The notes: a model not told the origin generated them from the letters alone. DNA of 64,000 nucleotides from Chitinophagaceae bacterium (GCA_016715365.1 JADKAM010000011.1:1-64000); one strand, 5' to 3'. Counted from the first letter of the stretch, positions 27,369 through 35,522 are shown. Made by a program: numbers and translations.

Positions 27369-27766
27369 TTAAACTCTTCTTTTCTTTGGAGGACGACAAC
27401 CATTATGTGGTAATGGTGTAACGTCTTTGATCATATTGATCTCAATACCATTTTGAGATAAAGAACGGATAGCACCTTCACGGCCGCTTCCCGGTCCTTT
27501 AACAAATACATCAACTCTTTTTAAACCTGCATCCAAAGCGGTTTTAGCTGCATCTGCTGCTGCCATCTGGGCTGCATAAGGCGTGTTCTTTTTAGAACCC
27601 CTGAAACCCATTTTACCTGCACTGCTCCAGCTGATTACCTGGCCCTGCTTGTTGGTTAAACTGATAATGATGTTGTTGAAACTTGCAGTAATGTGTGCAT
27701 CTCCGTAGCTGTCAACTTTACTACTCTTTTTTTAGCGGCTGCTTTTGCGCCTTGTGCTTTTGCCAT
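27369..27766 (-). pseudogene. rpsK: 30S ribosomal protein S11 with a one-base frameshift
   Basis: The ATG at 27764-27766 begins MAKAQGAKAAAKKRVVK, then the frame changes. With one extra base at 27717-27733 the product is a full 132-residue S11: ...KVDSYGDAHITASFNNII, SWSSAGKMGFRGSKKNTPYAAQ, GPGSGREGAIRSL and the basic C-terminal PHNGCRPPKKRRV. The missing base is probably an A, either in the seven-base run (27727-27733) or in the three-base run (27717-27719). S11 forms the 30S platform and is essential, so a real disruption is hard to accept. A sequence or assembly error is the simplest reading. Confidence 0.9.
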
Positions 27767-27890
27767 AATTTGTTCTAGATAGGTAATCTTTTAAAAAATA
27801 GATCCTGGTTTTATCCGGGACTGAATCAATCCTCCTGCCGACTTCGGGGCTATCTGGTATTGCTTCAAATTACTGAAGTCTTATAAAAAA

Positions 27891-27921
27891 TTGTTCCCGG
27901 CAAAGCGAATTACCGGGACAA
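27891..27921 (-). repeat. hairpin between rpsM and rpsK
   Basis: TTGTTCCCGG (27891-27900) pairs with CCGGGACAA (27913-27921) with one mismatch. A smaller CTTCA/TGAAG stem lies at about 27863-27878. It is within the 159-bp gap following rpsM; without a T run it is not a clear terminator. Confidence 0.55.
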
Positions 27922-27925
27922 ATAA

Positions 27926-28306
27926 TTATTTAGTTACTTTCTTTTTACCTGCAACTGTCTTACGCTTACCTTTCCGCTGACGGCTGTTGGTACGTGTACG
28001 TTGTCCACGAACCGGTAACCCTTTACGGTGACGTAAACCACGGTAACAAGCGATATCCAGTAAACGTTTGATGTTCATCTGGGTTTCACTACGTAAAGCA
28101 CCTTCGGTTTTAAACTCGTTATTGATAACGTTACGGATGGCTGTCTGCTCATCATCGTTCCACTCATTCACTTTTTTACTGTGATCAATATTTCCTGCCT
28201 TATCTAATATATAACGTGCAGTTGAACGGCCAATTCCGTAAATGTAAGTAAGGCCAACTTCGCCTCTTTTGTTTTTTGGTAAATCTATACCGGCAATACG
28301 AGCCAT
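27926..28306 (-). CDS. rpsM: 30S ribosomal protein S13
   Basis: A 126-residue S13 of the 30S head, which contacts the tRNAs and the 50S subunit. The opening MARIAGIDLPKNKRGEVGLTYIYGIGRS, the helix-hairpin-helix segment, CYRGLRHRKGLPVRGQRTRTNSR near 92-114 and a Lys/Arg-rich tail are all standard. The frame is intact, unlike the next gene rpsK. Confidence 0.97.
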   Translation of the reverse strand: MARIAGIDLPKNKRGEVGLTYIYGIGRSTARYILDKAGNIDHSKKVNEWNDDEQTAIRNVINNEFKTEGALRSETQMNIKRLLDIACYRGLRHRKGLPVRGQRTRTNSRQRKGKRKTVAGKKKVTK

Positions 28307-28317
28307 AGTTTATTTTT

Positions 28318-28408
28318 AATTTAGATTTTAGATTTGCGATTTTAGATTTTTGTAGTTGTAATTGCAATATTTCAAATCTGAAATCTTCAATCTACAATCT
28401 ACAATCCT
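28318..28408 (-). repeat. heptamer-periodic inverted repeat between rpmJ and rpsM
   Basis: The left arm repeats TTAGATT, TTAGATT, TGCGATT and TTAGATT (28320-28353). The right arm carries AAATCTG, AAATCTT, CAATCTA and CAATCTA units (28374-28404). The arms are near-complementary and fill the 104-bp gap. Confidence 0.75.
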
Positions 28409-28410
28409 CA

Positions 28411-28527
28411 CTATCCTTGCTTTTGCTTAAAACGAGGATTCTTTTTGTTGATCACATACAGTCTGCCTTTTCTTCTAACGATCTTGCAATCTGCACTGCG
28501 CTTTTTAATTGAAGCTCTAACCTTCAT
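28411..28527 (-). CDS. rpmJ: 50S ribosomal protein L36
   Basis: A 38-residue protein, MKVRASIKKRSADCKIVRRK followed by GRLYVINKKNPRFKQKQG. It is a canonical L36 with a reduced set of the zinc-ribbon ligands: only Cys14 is present, so it is probably a C-minus (zinc-free) form. It lies between infA and rpsM as in most bacteria. Confidence 0.95.
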   Translation of the reverse strand: MKVRASIKKRSADCKIVRRKGRLYVINKKNPRFKQKQG

Positions 28528-28564
28528 GGTTCTTGTTTTTTTTATATTACTAAATAATTCTTTT

Positions 28565-28783
28565 TTACTTGTAGCGGAAAATGATCCTTCCTCTTGTTAA
28601 GTCATACGGACTCATTTCCACACCCACTTTATCGCCTGGTAATATACGGATGTAGTGCATCCTCATTTTTCCGGAAATTGTGGCTAAAATCTCGTGATCA
28701 TTCTCTAATTTAACCTTAAACATAGCATTGCTCAACGCTTCAATTATTACTCCATCTTGTTTAATAAGTGCCTGTTTAGCCAT
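28565..28783 (-). CDS. infA: translation initiation factor IF-1
   Basis: A 72-residue S1/OB-fold factor that occupies the 30S A site during initiation. The blocks GVIIEALSNAMFKVKLEN, ISGKMRMHYIRILPGDKV and EMSPYDLTRGRIIFR are characteristic. It is the first gene of the operon seen here, with its own TATCTTTG -10 box 13 nt upstream, so this promoter probably drives infA through rplQ. Confidence 0.96.
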   Translation of the reverse strand: MAKQALIKQDGVIIEALSNAMFKVKLENDHEILATISGKMRMHYIRILPGDKVGVEMSPYDLTRGRIIFRYK

Positions 28784-28796
28784 AATTTTTGGAGCG

Positions 28797-28804
28797 CAAA
28801 GATA
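28797..28804 (-). promoter_or_regulatory. candidate -10 box of the infA-rplQ operon
   Basis: TATCTTTG on the minus strand matches TAnnTTTG, 13 nt before the infA ATG. A TTTG about 22 nt further upstream could be the -33 element. Confidence 0.6.
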
Positions 28805-28996
28805 GGAGTTATTATTTAATTAATGGCAAAAAAGGAATTGAATTACCAACAAATACATAGTTTTTCCACAAAAAAAGGGGCAATGTGGAGTTTTATTGAC
28901 TTTTAGACCTTCAAAAACGGGAATTTTTGAAAAGGACCATCTAAAATATTAAAAATGTAAAAGCGGCATTTCTAAATCATTTACAACACCTTATAT

Positions 28997-29035
28997 AAAA
29001 ATGCCTCAAACATCTGTCTGTCTGAGGCATTTTTT
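28997..29035. terminator. bidirectional hairpin terminator
   Basis: ATGCCTCA (29001-29008) pairs with TGAGGCAT (29023-29030), with A runs before and T runs after, so it can act on either strand. It lies 20 bp beyond the stop of the minus-strand gene at 29050. Confidence 0.8.
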
Positions 29036-29049
29036 GAAACTTTTACTTA

Positions 29050-29457
29050 TTAATCGAAAGATTCATCGTTTAAATGAACCTTGGTCATATCATAAAAATG
29101 ATTTTGAAGTTGGTGCAAGTGGATTGGCTGCATGATCTTACGATGCTCATCGCGGTACCAGATCTCAAATTTCGAAAAATCATTCTTTGCAGGCAACATC
29201 ATACGGAAAGCTCCTTTCATATATTTAACTGTTCCATCTTCATTTTCCTGTTTGTGAAATTTTAGTTTGGTCAGTTGGTCATCATCCAGCGGTATAGCGC
29301 TCAGTTGATTGGTTTCGTACCAAAATTCCTGGGCTCCGGTATCTACACAAACCTGTTTCTCATTGCCATTCAGGTTGGTAACTTCACCTTGCTTTTTATC
29401 GCCGTCGTTATCAGCTATCAGGTAATCGCCTACTTTAATTTCATGGAATTGTATCAT
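29050..29457 (-). CDS. hypothetical cytoplasmic protein
   Basis: A 135-residue protein without signal peptide or membrane helix. The N-terminal half, IKVGDYLIADNDGDKKQGEV followed by a WYETNQLSAIPL segment, has the look of a small beta-barrel (SH3-like) fold. The C-terminal half has a paired-histidine helix, IMQPIHLHQLQNHFYDM. I do not recognise a family with a known role. It has its own terminator; the upstream gap to the next minus-strand gene is about 60 bp. Confidence 0.65.
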   Translation of the reverse strand: MIQFHEIKVGDYLIADNDGDKKQGEVTNLNGNEKQVCVDTGAQEFWYETNQLSAIPLDDDQLTKLKFHKQENEDGTVKYMKGAFRMMLPAKNDFSKFEIWYRDEHRKIMQPIHLHQLQNHFYDMTKVHLNDESFD

Positions 29458-29518
29458 ATAGCATTTGGTTTTTGTTCTTTAAATATAAGACAGATTTTGT
29501 AATAAAAAATAACCAGGC

Positions 29519-30010
29519 TTAAATAGTACAATTTATTAATGGCATATTATCACCTAAGGTTGAGGTGGTTAAAATAAGCCCCGTGCCTTTTGCATAGTAC
29601 CACTGGTATTTTGTACCTGCATTAAAAACGCTGCCATTGACTATAAAACTCATAACACCTTCCATTTCCATCACATCGGTATAGGATTTACCTTCTACCT
29701 CTTTTGTACCACCGGTTGATTTAATCACCACATTTAAAACGCTGTCGATGGTGTTGGCCTTGTATTTTATTTCCCAGGCATCGCCTGCCGCGGCATCATC
29801 TTTTAAAAATGGTTGCATATTGCCTGCTTCGTAACTATCGGTATAAAAAACATTACCTTCTTTCTTTACCTGTGTAAGATTTGCTACGGTTGAATTAGAC
29901 ATGCTGAACACGCCATTATCTTCAGATTCTACCTTATTGGTAAATGTGCTGCCATCGTTTGTTTTGTAAGTCCAGCTGTTACCGGCTTTTAAAGGATAAT
30001 AAGTTGACAT
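29519..30010 (-). CDS. hypothetical protein, beta-rich
   Basis: A 163-residue protein beginning MSTYYPLKAGNSWTYKTNDG, with no signal peptide. Repeated short strands, glycines and the motif YYPLKAGNSWTY resemble the opening of many Bacteroidota proteins annotated only as hypothetical beta proteins, where a lipoprotein signal normally precedes it. Here the signal is absent and no upstream ATG restores one. Function unknown. It precedes the 29050 gene on the same strand. Confidence 0.6.
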   Translation of the reverse strand: MSTYYPLKAGNSWTYKTNDGSTFTNKVESEDNGVFSMSNSTVANLTQVKKEGNVFYTDSYEAGNMQPFLKDDAAAGDAWEIKYKANTIDSVLNVVIKSTGGTKEVEGKSYTDVMEMEGVMSFIVNGSVFNAGTKYQWYYAKGTGLILTTSTLGDNMPLINCTI

Positions 30011-30096
30011 AATTTGATTGTTTTTGATTGGTAAACAAAATAGTTATTTTTTTCAACTATCCAACAACTCAAAATCGAATGCGCAAAAGCGATTCC

Positions 30097-31254
30097 CTAC
30101 TCTGCCCAGCTCATTACATAGCCATCATTTTCTATTGACAATCCATCAACAGTTATTTGCAGTGGCCGGAAAGTATCTACCATCACTGCCAGCTCTGCTG
30201 TTTCTTTGGCTCCAATACTTTTTTCTACTGCTCCCGGGTGTGGGCCATGCGGTATGCCTGCAGGATGCAGCGTGATCATCCCCTGCGTTACATGCTTGCG
30301 GCTCATGAACTCACCGGCAACATAATATAATACCTCATCGCTATCAATATTACTGTGGTTGTATGGAGCAGGAATGGCATCCGGATGATAATCATATAAC
30401 CTGGGTACAAAAGAGCAAACCACAAAGGCGTTGGTCTCAAAAGTCTGGTGCACCGGTGGTGGTTGGTGTACCCGGCCGGTTATGGGCTCAAAATCGTGAA
30501 TAGAAAATATATAGGGATAACAGCAGCCATCCCAGCCTATCACATCAAATGGATGCGTGCCATAATGTAACCCGTACAGGACACCTTTCTTTTTTGTTTT
30601 GATCAGAAAATCTCCTTTTTCATCAATGGTTTGCAGGTTCTGTGGCGTGCGGATATCCCTTTCACAAAACGGAGCATGCTCCATCAACTGCCCGTATTTA
30701 CTCAGGTAACGTTTAGGAAACCGCAGCGGCGAAAAAGATTCAACAATAAAAAGGCGGTTCTTATCATCGTTGAATGCTATCTGGTATATGGTACCCCTGG
30801 GCAATACAATATAATCGCCATAGCTGAATGGTAATTCACCATATTGTGTTTTAACGGTGCCGGTTCCTTCGTGTACAAATATCATTTCGTCGGCATCGGC
30901 ATTTTTATAGAAATAATCTGTCATGCTTTTTTGAGGAGCAGCCAGCACAATATGACAATCGCTGTTTACTAAAACGGCTTTACGGCTTTGCAGGTAATCA
31001 GCCTCAGGCTTCACTTTAAAACCTTCAAAGCTGCGGTGTTTCAGCATTTTTTCTTCGGCCACCTTTGGTGAAACATCAATTGGATCATCCGTTTTGGTGA
31101 TCATGGTTGGAGCATAACAATGATACAGTAATGCATAATCATCTGCGAAACCTTCGGTAGAAAATAACTGTTCGGCATACAAACTGCCATCGGGTTTACG
31201 AAACTGTGTATGCCGTTTATGTGGAATTTTTCCAAGTGTAAAATAGTGAGACAT
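30097..31254 (-). CDS. hmgA: homogentisate 1,2-dioxygenase
   Basis: A 385-residue ring-cleavage dioxygenase that opens homogentisate to maleylacetoacetate in tyrosine and phenylalanine breakdown. Cupin-type blocks include DEMIFVHEGTGTVKTQYGEL and GDYIVLPRGT; the metal site is suggested by YNHSNIDSDEVLYYVAGEF and HPAGIPHGPHPG near the C terminus, and substrate loops by HYGTHPFDVIGWDG. Slightly shorter than the human enzyme, as usual in Bacteroidota. No other tyrosine-degradation gene is adjacent. Confidence 0.9.
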   Translation of the reverse strand: MSHYFTLGKIPHKRHTQFRKPDGSLYAEQLFSTEGFADDYALLYHCYAPTMITKTDDPIDVSPKVAEEKMLKHRSFEGFKVKPEADYLQSRKAVLVNSDCHIVLAAPQKSMTDYFYKNADADEMIFVHEGTGTVKTQYGELPFSYGDYIVLPRGTIYQIAFNDDKNRLFIVESFSPLRFPKRYLSKYGQLMEHAPFCERDIRTPQNLQTIDEKGDFLIKTKKKGVLYGLHYGTHPFDVIGWDGCCYPYIFSIHDFEPITGRVHQPPPVHQTFETNAFVVCSFVPRLYDYHPDAIPAPYNHSNIDSDEVLYYVAGEFMSRKHVTQGMITLHPAGIPHGPHPGAVEKSIGAKETAELAVMVDTFRPLQITVDGLSIENDGYVMSWAE

Positions 31255-31433
31255 AATAATGAAGAATTAAAAATGAAGAATTTGATACATCCCGATCATG
31301 TCGGGAAAAAATGTAAGCATCTGTGATAAAGCATTCTTAATTGACGCAAAGGGCAAGTGAAGCAAGCAGGAAATAATATTTCCAGCAGCGCTTATCAATA
31401 TAATAGGTAAAGTTGCGGTGAAAAGGCATTCGT

Positions 31434-31441
31434 TAAATTTG
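31434..31441 (+). promoter_or_regulatory. candidate -10 box for the phosphodiesterase gene
   Basis: TAAATTTG matches TAnnTTTG, 34 nt before the TTG start at 31476. Confidence 0.4.
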
Positions 31442-31475
31442 TATTGTAAATTTACACTTAATAAATATACAAAAC

Positions 31476-31970
31476 TTGACAAGAATTGGATTAATTGCCG
31501 ATACCCATCATTACCTGGATGAAACCATCTTTACACATTTTAAAGATTGTGATGAAGTTTGGCATATTGGCGATTTTGGAACAATAGAAATTGCAAATAA
31601 AATAAGGCAGCAAAAGATATTAAAAGGAGTTTACGGAAATATTGACGGGCAGGATATCAGAAAGGAATTTCAGGAGCAGTTGGTTTTTATGTGCGAAGGT
31701 GTAAAAGTGATGATGCGGCATATCGGTGGCTATCCTCCAAGATATAATCCGGAAACAAAAAAAGAAATACTCATTCACCGGCCGCAACTGTTCATCAGCG
31801 GCCACTCCCATATTTTAAAGATCATGTACGATGATAAACTGAACTGCCTGCACATGAACCCCGGTGCAGCCGGTAAACAGGGCTGGCATAAAGTAAGAAC
31901 CATCATCCGCTTTATAATTGATGGCACCGAAATGAAAGATGCCGAAGTGATTGAGCTGGGAAATAAATAA
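31476..31970 (+). CDS. YfcE/MJ0936-type metallophosphodiesterase
   Basis: A 164-residue cytoplasmic calcineurin-like phosphoesterase. Metal-ligand blocks are DTH at residues 9-11, HIGDFG (about 29-34), GNID (about 52-55) and GHSH (about 109-112), ending with a conserved NPGAAG segment. The compact size and order match the YfcE family acting on phosphodiesters. The only start in phase is the TTG at 31476, which gives MTRIGLIADTH, the normal N terminus. The next gene follows after 21 bp. Confidence 0.85.
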   Translation: MTRIGLIADTHHYLDETIFTHFKDCDEVWHIGDFGTIEIANKIRQQKILKGVYGNIDGQDIRKEFQEQLVFMCEGVKVMMRHIGGYPPRYNPETKKEILIHRPQLFISGHSHILKIMYDDKLNCLHMNPGAAGKQGWHKVRTIIRFIIDGTEMKDAEVIELGNK

Positions 31971-31991
31971 ATTGCGAAAAAATACTTCTTC

Positions 31992-32726
31992 ATGTCTGCA
32001 ACAAAAATTCAATTACTAGGTCACGCAACTTTTAAAGTTACTACCCCCGAAAATAAAATTATTATTGTTGATCCCTGGCTAAGCGCCAATGAATTCATAC
32101 CTGCGCATCTTAAGAAATTTGATGATACGGATCTTTTCCTCATCACCCATGGCCATGATGATCATTTTGACCTGGAAGTACTGGACATAATAAAAAACGG
32201 TAAAACAAAAATCATTGCAAACCCCATGGTACGCTGGTACCTGATAGAAAACAACTGCCCGTTAAGTTGCATTGAACCCATGAACCAGGGAGGCACCATC
32301 TTTTTAAAAGACCTGAATGTGCGTGTAACTATGGTGAATGGTTTTCACATTTCGCATATCAATATAACAGAGAGTCAGGCCAGGTTTCCGCACATGAGTG
32401 TGGGCTTTATTCTGCATTTATCTGATGGGGTGCGTATTTATTTTGCAGGCGATACCTGTGTTTTTAGCGACATGAAACTTATCGGAGAATTATACAAACC
32501 TACCATTGCCGCATTGCCCATTGGCGACCGCTATACCATGGGACCTTTAGAAGCTTCCCATGCAATAAGGCTGTTGAATGTAAAACAGGTGATCCCTTTT
32601 CATTATGGCACTTATAGCCAGTTAACCGGCACTCCGGAAGAGTTGATTAACCTGACTACAGACATTAACGGATTACAGATGCATATTCTAAAAGCAGGAG
32701 ATGTTATTGAAGTCCCCACGGATTAA
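31992..32726 (+). CDS. UPF0173 metallo-beta-lactamase-fold hydrolase
   Basis: A 244-residue UPF0173 protein. The opening IQLLGHATFKV, the metal-binding THGHDDHFD (about 50-58), the FAGDTCVFSDM block (about 151-161) and PFHYGTY (about 197-203) are the family hallmarks. These enzymes are broad metal-dependent hydrolases with no firm substrate. It is on the same strand as the phosphodiesterase, 21 bp behind it, and its stop is 4 bp from the convergent PD40 gene. Confidence 0.88.
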   Translation: MSATKIQLLGHATFKVTTPENKIIIVDPWLSANEFIPAHLKKFDDTDLFLITHGHDDHFDLEVLDIIKNGKTKIIANPMVRWYLIENNCPLSCIEPMNQGGTIFLKDLNVRVTMVNGFHISHINITESQARFPHMSVGFILHLSDGVRIYFAGDTCVFSDMKLIGELYKPTIAALPIGDRYTMGPLEASHAIRLLNVKQVIPFHYGTYSQLTGTPEELINLTTDINGLQMHILKAGDVIEVPTD

Positions 32727-32730
32727 CCGT

Positions 32731-33834
32731 TTACTCCACCCAATCAGCTATAAAAATATTGGTATCCCTGGTGCCGCCATTATTGCGGTTGCTGCAAAAA
32801 ATTATTTTCTTTCCATCAGGGCTAAACATGGGGAAAGCATCAAAAGATTTTTCTGCAGATATTTTCTGCAGGTTGCTGCCGTCTTCATTTATTATAAAAA
32901 GGTTAAAGGGAAAACCTCTTTTGCTTTGGTGGTTACTTGCAAAAATAATTCTTTTATTATCAGGCATAAAAGCCGGAGCCCAGTTGGCATTGCCAAAACT
33001 GGTTACCTGCTTCATATTACTTCCATCCACATTGGCAGTGTACACTTCCATATTGGTTGGTGCTACTAAATTTTCGGCCAACAGATCTTTATACTCTTTT
33101 ACTTCCGCTTCTGTTTTCGGCCTGCTGGCACGCCAGATAATTTTGGTACCATCCGGGCTAAACCATGCACCACCATCATAACCCAGTGCGCTGGTAATTC
33201 TTTTTTCCTTACCTGTTTTCAAATTCATTATATACAGATCAATATCGCCGTCTTTTGTGCTGGTGTACAACATTTGTTTTCCATCAGGAGAAATAGTTGC
33301 TTCTGCATCATATCCTTTACTGTTGGTCAGTTGCTTTACAATATTGCCATCCAGGTCGGCCACAAAAATATCGTAACTGCTATACAGGGGCCAAATGTAT
33401 TTATTGCCATACTTGGCCCTGTCGGGTGTCGGAGGGCAGTTATCTGCATCTAAATGCGTTGATGCAAAAACCACATGCTTACCATCTTTTAAAAACGCAC
33501 CGCAGGTAGTTCTTCCTTTACCGTTACTTACTCTTTTGTACTCAAATTTTTCGCCTGGGGCTGGTACTTTACCTACAAAAATCTGATCGCATGGAACGCC
33601 ATCCTTTACAGATGTTTTTTGAAAAACAATATACTTTCCATCAAAACTGAAATATGCTTCTGCATTATCGCCACCAAAAGTCAGTTGTTGCATGTTGGCA
33701 AAATGCTTTTCGCCTTCGTACAAAAGAGAGTCATTTTGAGAACTACTGATATTTGGCTGGGCTACGTTCTTTTTAAAGGAAACCAGAGAAACTACAGCTA
33801 CAAATAAAACACTTACCAGGAATATTTTTTTCAT
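32731..33834 (-). CDS. exported TolB-like PD40 beta-propeller protein
   Basis: A 367-residue protein with a signal peptide (KKIFLVSVLFVAVVSLVSF) and repeated WD40-like PD40 blades: YFSFDGKYIVFQ, ATISPDGKQMLYTS, AWFSPDGTKIIWRAS, AFMPDNKRIIFAS and PMFSPDGKKIIFCS. Such propellers are exported and often bind proteins or peptidoglycan-linked partners; the role here is unknown. A frame to a TTG at 33855 exists, but that codon lies inside the TACCTTTG -10 box, so the ATG at 33834 is chosen. Confidence 0.85.
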   Translation of the reverse strand: MKKIFLVSVLFVAVVSLVSFKKNVAQPNISSSQNDSLLYEGEKHFANMQQLTFGGDNAEAYFSFDGKYIVFQKTSVKDGVPCDQIFVGKVPAPGEKFEYKRVSNGKGRTTCGAFLKDGKHVVFASTHLDADNCPPTPDRAKYGNKYIWPLYSSYDIFVADLDGNIVKQLTNSKGYDAEATISPDGKQMLYTSTKDGDIDLYIMNLKTGKEKRITSALGYDGGAWFSPDGTKIIWRASRPKTEAEVKEYKDLLAENLVAPTNMEVYTANVDGSNMKQVTSFGNANWAPAFMPDNKRIIFASNHQSKRGFPFNLFIINEDGSNLQKISAEKSFDAFPMFSPDGKKIIFCSNRNNGGTRDTNIFIADWVE

Positions 33835-33852
33835 TCGAATATTTTTATGCCC

Positions 33853-33860
33853 CAAAGGTA
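33853..33860 (-). promoter_or_regulatory. candidate -10 box for the PD40 gene
   Basis: TACCTTTG on the minus strand matches TAnnTTTG, 18 nt upstream of the ATG at 33834. Confidence 0.55.
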
Positions 33861-33918
33861 AAAGATGTTAAATTTTAGATTGTCAGGAAATTGTCATCAG
33901 GTTAATCAATGCGGTGCT

Positions 33919-33926
33919 TATTTTTG
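33919..33926 (+). promoter_or_regulatory. candidate -10 box for the TPR lipoprotein gene
   Basis: TATTTTTG matches TAnnTTTG and ends 7 nt before the ATG at 33934, giving a very short leader. Confidence 0.5.
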
Positions 33927-33933
33927 CATTACG

Positions 33934-34740
33934 ATGAAATTAATACTTACATGGCTGTCATTACTGATGATAATCATATCCTGCAATAACCAGGATCATT
34001 CAAAAGAAAGCATCAAACCGGGCTCTGAAAATACATTTGCACGTGAAAAAATTTTAAGGGACTCAATTTTAAAATTCCCTGAATTGCCTTTATTGAAAGA
34101 AGAACTGATTCAGCTTTACCGCGACAGTGCCGAGTACGATAAAGCCATTGCAACCACAAATGAAGCTTTACAAAAAGACAGTTTAAACCCAAGGCTGTGG
34201 GACATAAAGGCAACCCTGTATTTTGAAAATGAAGACACCCTGAATGCCATAACCTCTTTTGAAAAGGCATTAAAATTAAATCCTTCTCCCCGTTATTTAA
34301 TTTTGCTGGGCTCTTTGTATGCACAAATTAAAAATGTTAGAGCATTGCTGATTGCAGATGCTTTAATAAAAACAAAACAGCCCGAAACAGAAAAGGAAGC
34401 CCTCTTTATTAAGGGCCTTTATCATACATACACCGGCGATAAAAAAACCGCCATTGATTTTTTTGATAAATGCCTGAACATGGATAACCGTCATATGTTT
34501 GCTTACCGTGAAAAAGGCATTGCCTTATATGATATGGGCAAATACGAAGATGCTGTTACTGTTTTAGATAAAGCCGTAACCCTGCAAAATAATTTTGATG
34601 AAGGTTATTACTGGCTGGGCCGCTGCCTGGAGAAACTGAACAAACCAAATGATGCTATAGAAGAATATAAAACGGCATTATTATATGCTCCCGATTATGT
34701 TGAAGCCAAAGATGCATTGGCAAGATTGGGTGTAAAATAA
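33934..34740 (+). CDS. TPR-repeat lipoprotein
   Basis: A 268-residue lipoprotein with signal MKLILTWLSLLMIIISC and the lipobox cysteine at 17, followed by about five tetratricopeptide repeats (for example YDKAIATTNEALQKDSLNPRLW, and near the C terminus PNDAIEEYKTALLYAPDYVE). TPRs scaffold protein complexes, so it is probably an outer-membrane adaptor. The frame extends to 33865, but the lipoprotein signal starts at 33934. Confidence 0.85.
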   Translation: MKLILTWLSLLMIIISCNNQDHSKESIKPGSENTFAREKILRDSILKFPELPLLKEELIQLYRDSAEYDKAIATTNEALQKDSLNPRLWDIKATLYFENEDTLNAITSFEKALKLNPSPRYLILLGSLYAQIKNVRALLIADALIKTKQPETEKEALFIKGLYHTYTGDKKTAIDFFDKCLNMDNRHMFAYREKGIALYDMGKYEDAVTVLDKAVTLQNNFDEGYYWLGRCLEKLNKPNDAIEEYKTALLYAPDYVEAKDALARLGVK

Positions 34741-34750
34741 ATCCTTGCAT

Positions 34751-34868
34751 GGTTTAAGGTTTAAGTTGTTTAAAGTTGGACAACCAAAGTTTTATAGTAC
34801 ATGCTATTATAATTAACTTTGCAACAATCAGAACCATTAAACCATTAAACGACTTAACCTTTTAAACG
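34751..34868 (+). repeat. inverted repeat flanking the rpe promoter
   Basis: The left arm has GGTTTAAGGTTTAAG-like units (34751-34777) and the right arm CCATTAAACCATTAAACG and CTTAACCTTTTAAACG (34833-34868). The arms are imperfect complements with roughly 7-nt periodicity, and the TAACTTTG box (34814-34821) lies in the loop. Confidence 0.6.
34814..34821 (+). promoter_or_regulatory. candidate -10 box for rpe
   Basis: TAACTTTG matches TAnnTTTG, about 53 nt before the rpe ATG. Confidence 0.5.
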
Positions 34869-34874
34869 TTACAA

Positions 34875-35522
34875 ATGCCTATCATCGCCCCATCCTTATT
34901 AGCATCCAATTTTTTAAATTTAGAAGCCGAATGTAACATGCTGAACGAAAGCAGTGCCGACTGGTATCACCTGGATATTATGGATGGCCGCTTTGTTCCC
35001 AACATCAGCTATGGGCCCATGTTTGTTGAGGTTTTCAGAAAAGCTACCAACAAAATATGTGATGTGCATTTAATGATAGAAGAACCGGGCAATTATGCCG
35101 AAGCATTTAAAAAAGCCGGTGCCGATATTTTATCGGTGCATATAGAAGCCTGTCCGCATTTGCACCGCAACATACAGCAAATAAAAAGCCTGGGCATGAA
35201 GGCAGGTGTGGCTGTTAACCCACACACACCGGTTGATACTTTAAAAGATATACTGGCAGATATTGACATGGTTTGTTTAATGAGTGTAAACCCCGGCTTT
35301 GGCGGACAATCATTCATCCCCCACACATTGCTTAAAATAAAACAACTGCGTGAGATGATCGATGAACGCTCATTACAGGTTAAAATAGAAATTGATGGCG
35401 GTGTTACATTGGAAAATGCAGGTTCAATTATTGAAGCAGGTGCAGATGTGCTGGTTGCAGGCAGCACTGTATTTAAAGCTGCTGATCCAATTGCTATGAT
35501 TTCCGCCTTGAAAAATTTATAA
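34875..35522 (+). CDS. rpe: ribulose-phosphate 3-epimerase Rpe
   Basis: A 215-residue TIM-barrel epimerase interconverting ribulose-5-phosphate and xylulose-5-phosphate in the pentose phosphate pathway. Metal-ligand and catalytic blocks are intact: HLDIMDGRFVPNISYG (about 31-46), CDVHLMIEEP, MSVNPGFGGQ (about 136-145) and EIDGGV (about 172-177). Its stop overlaps the end of the convergent DUF3703 gene by 6 bp. Confidence 0.95.
   Translation: MPIIAPSLLASNFLNLEAECNMLNESSADWYHLDIMDGRFVPNISYGPMFVEVFRKATNKICDVHLMIEEPGNYAEAFKKAGADILSVHIEACPHLHRNIQQIKSLGMKAGVAVNPHTPVDTLKDILADIDMVCLMSVNPGFGGQSFIPHTLLKIKQLREMIDERSLQVKIEIDGGVTLENAGSIIEAGADVLVAGSTVFKAADPIAMISALKNL

Noticed and set aside
27369..27611. 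An 80-residue internal open frame as a complete short rpsK
   Set aside because: It starts at an internal Met in the middle of the S11 fold; the upstream part is present in the next frame.
31286..31306. CCCGATCATGTCGGG hairpin as a terminator of hmgA
   Set aside because: It lies upstream of the hmgA start, not after its stop, and lacks a T run in the right direction.
33835..33855. TTG start for the PD40 gene
   Set aside because: The codon lies inside a TACCTTTG box, and the ATG at 33834 gives a clean signal peptide.
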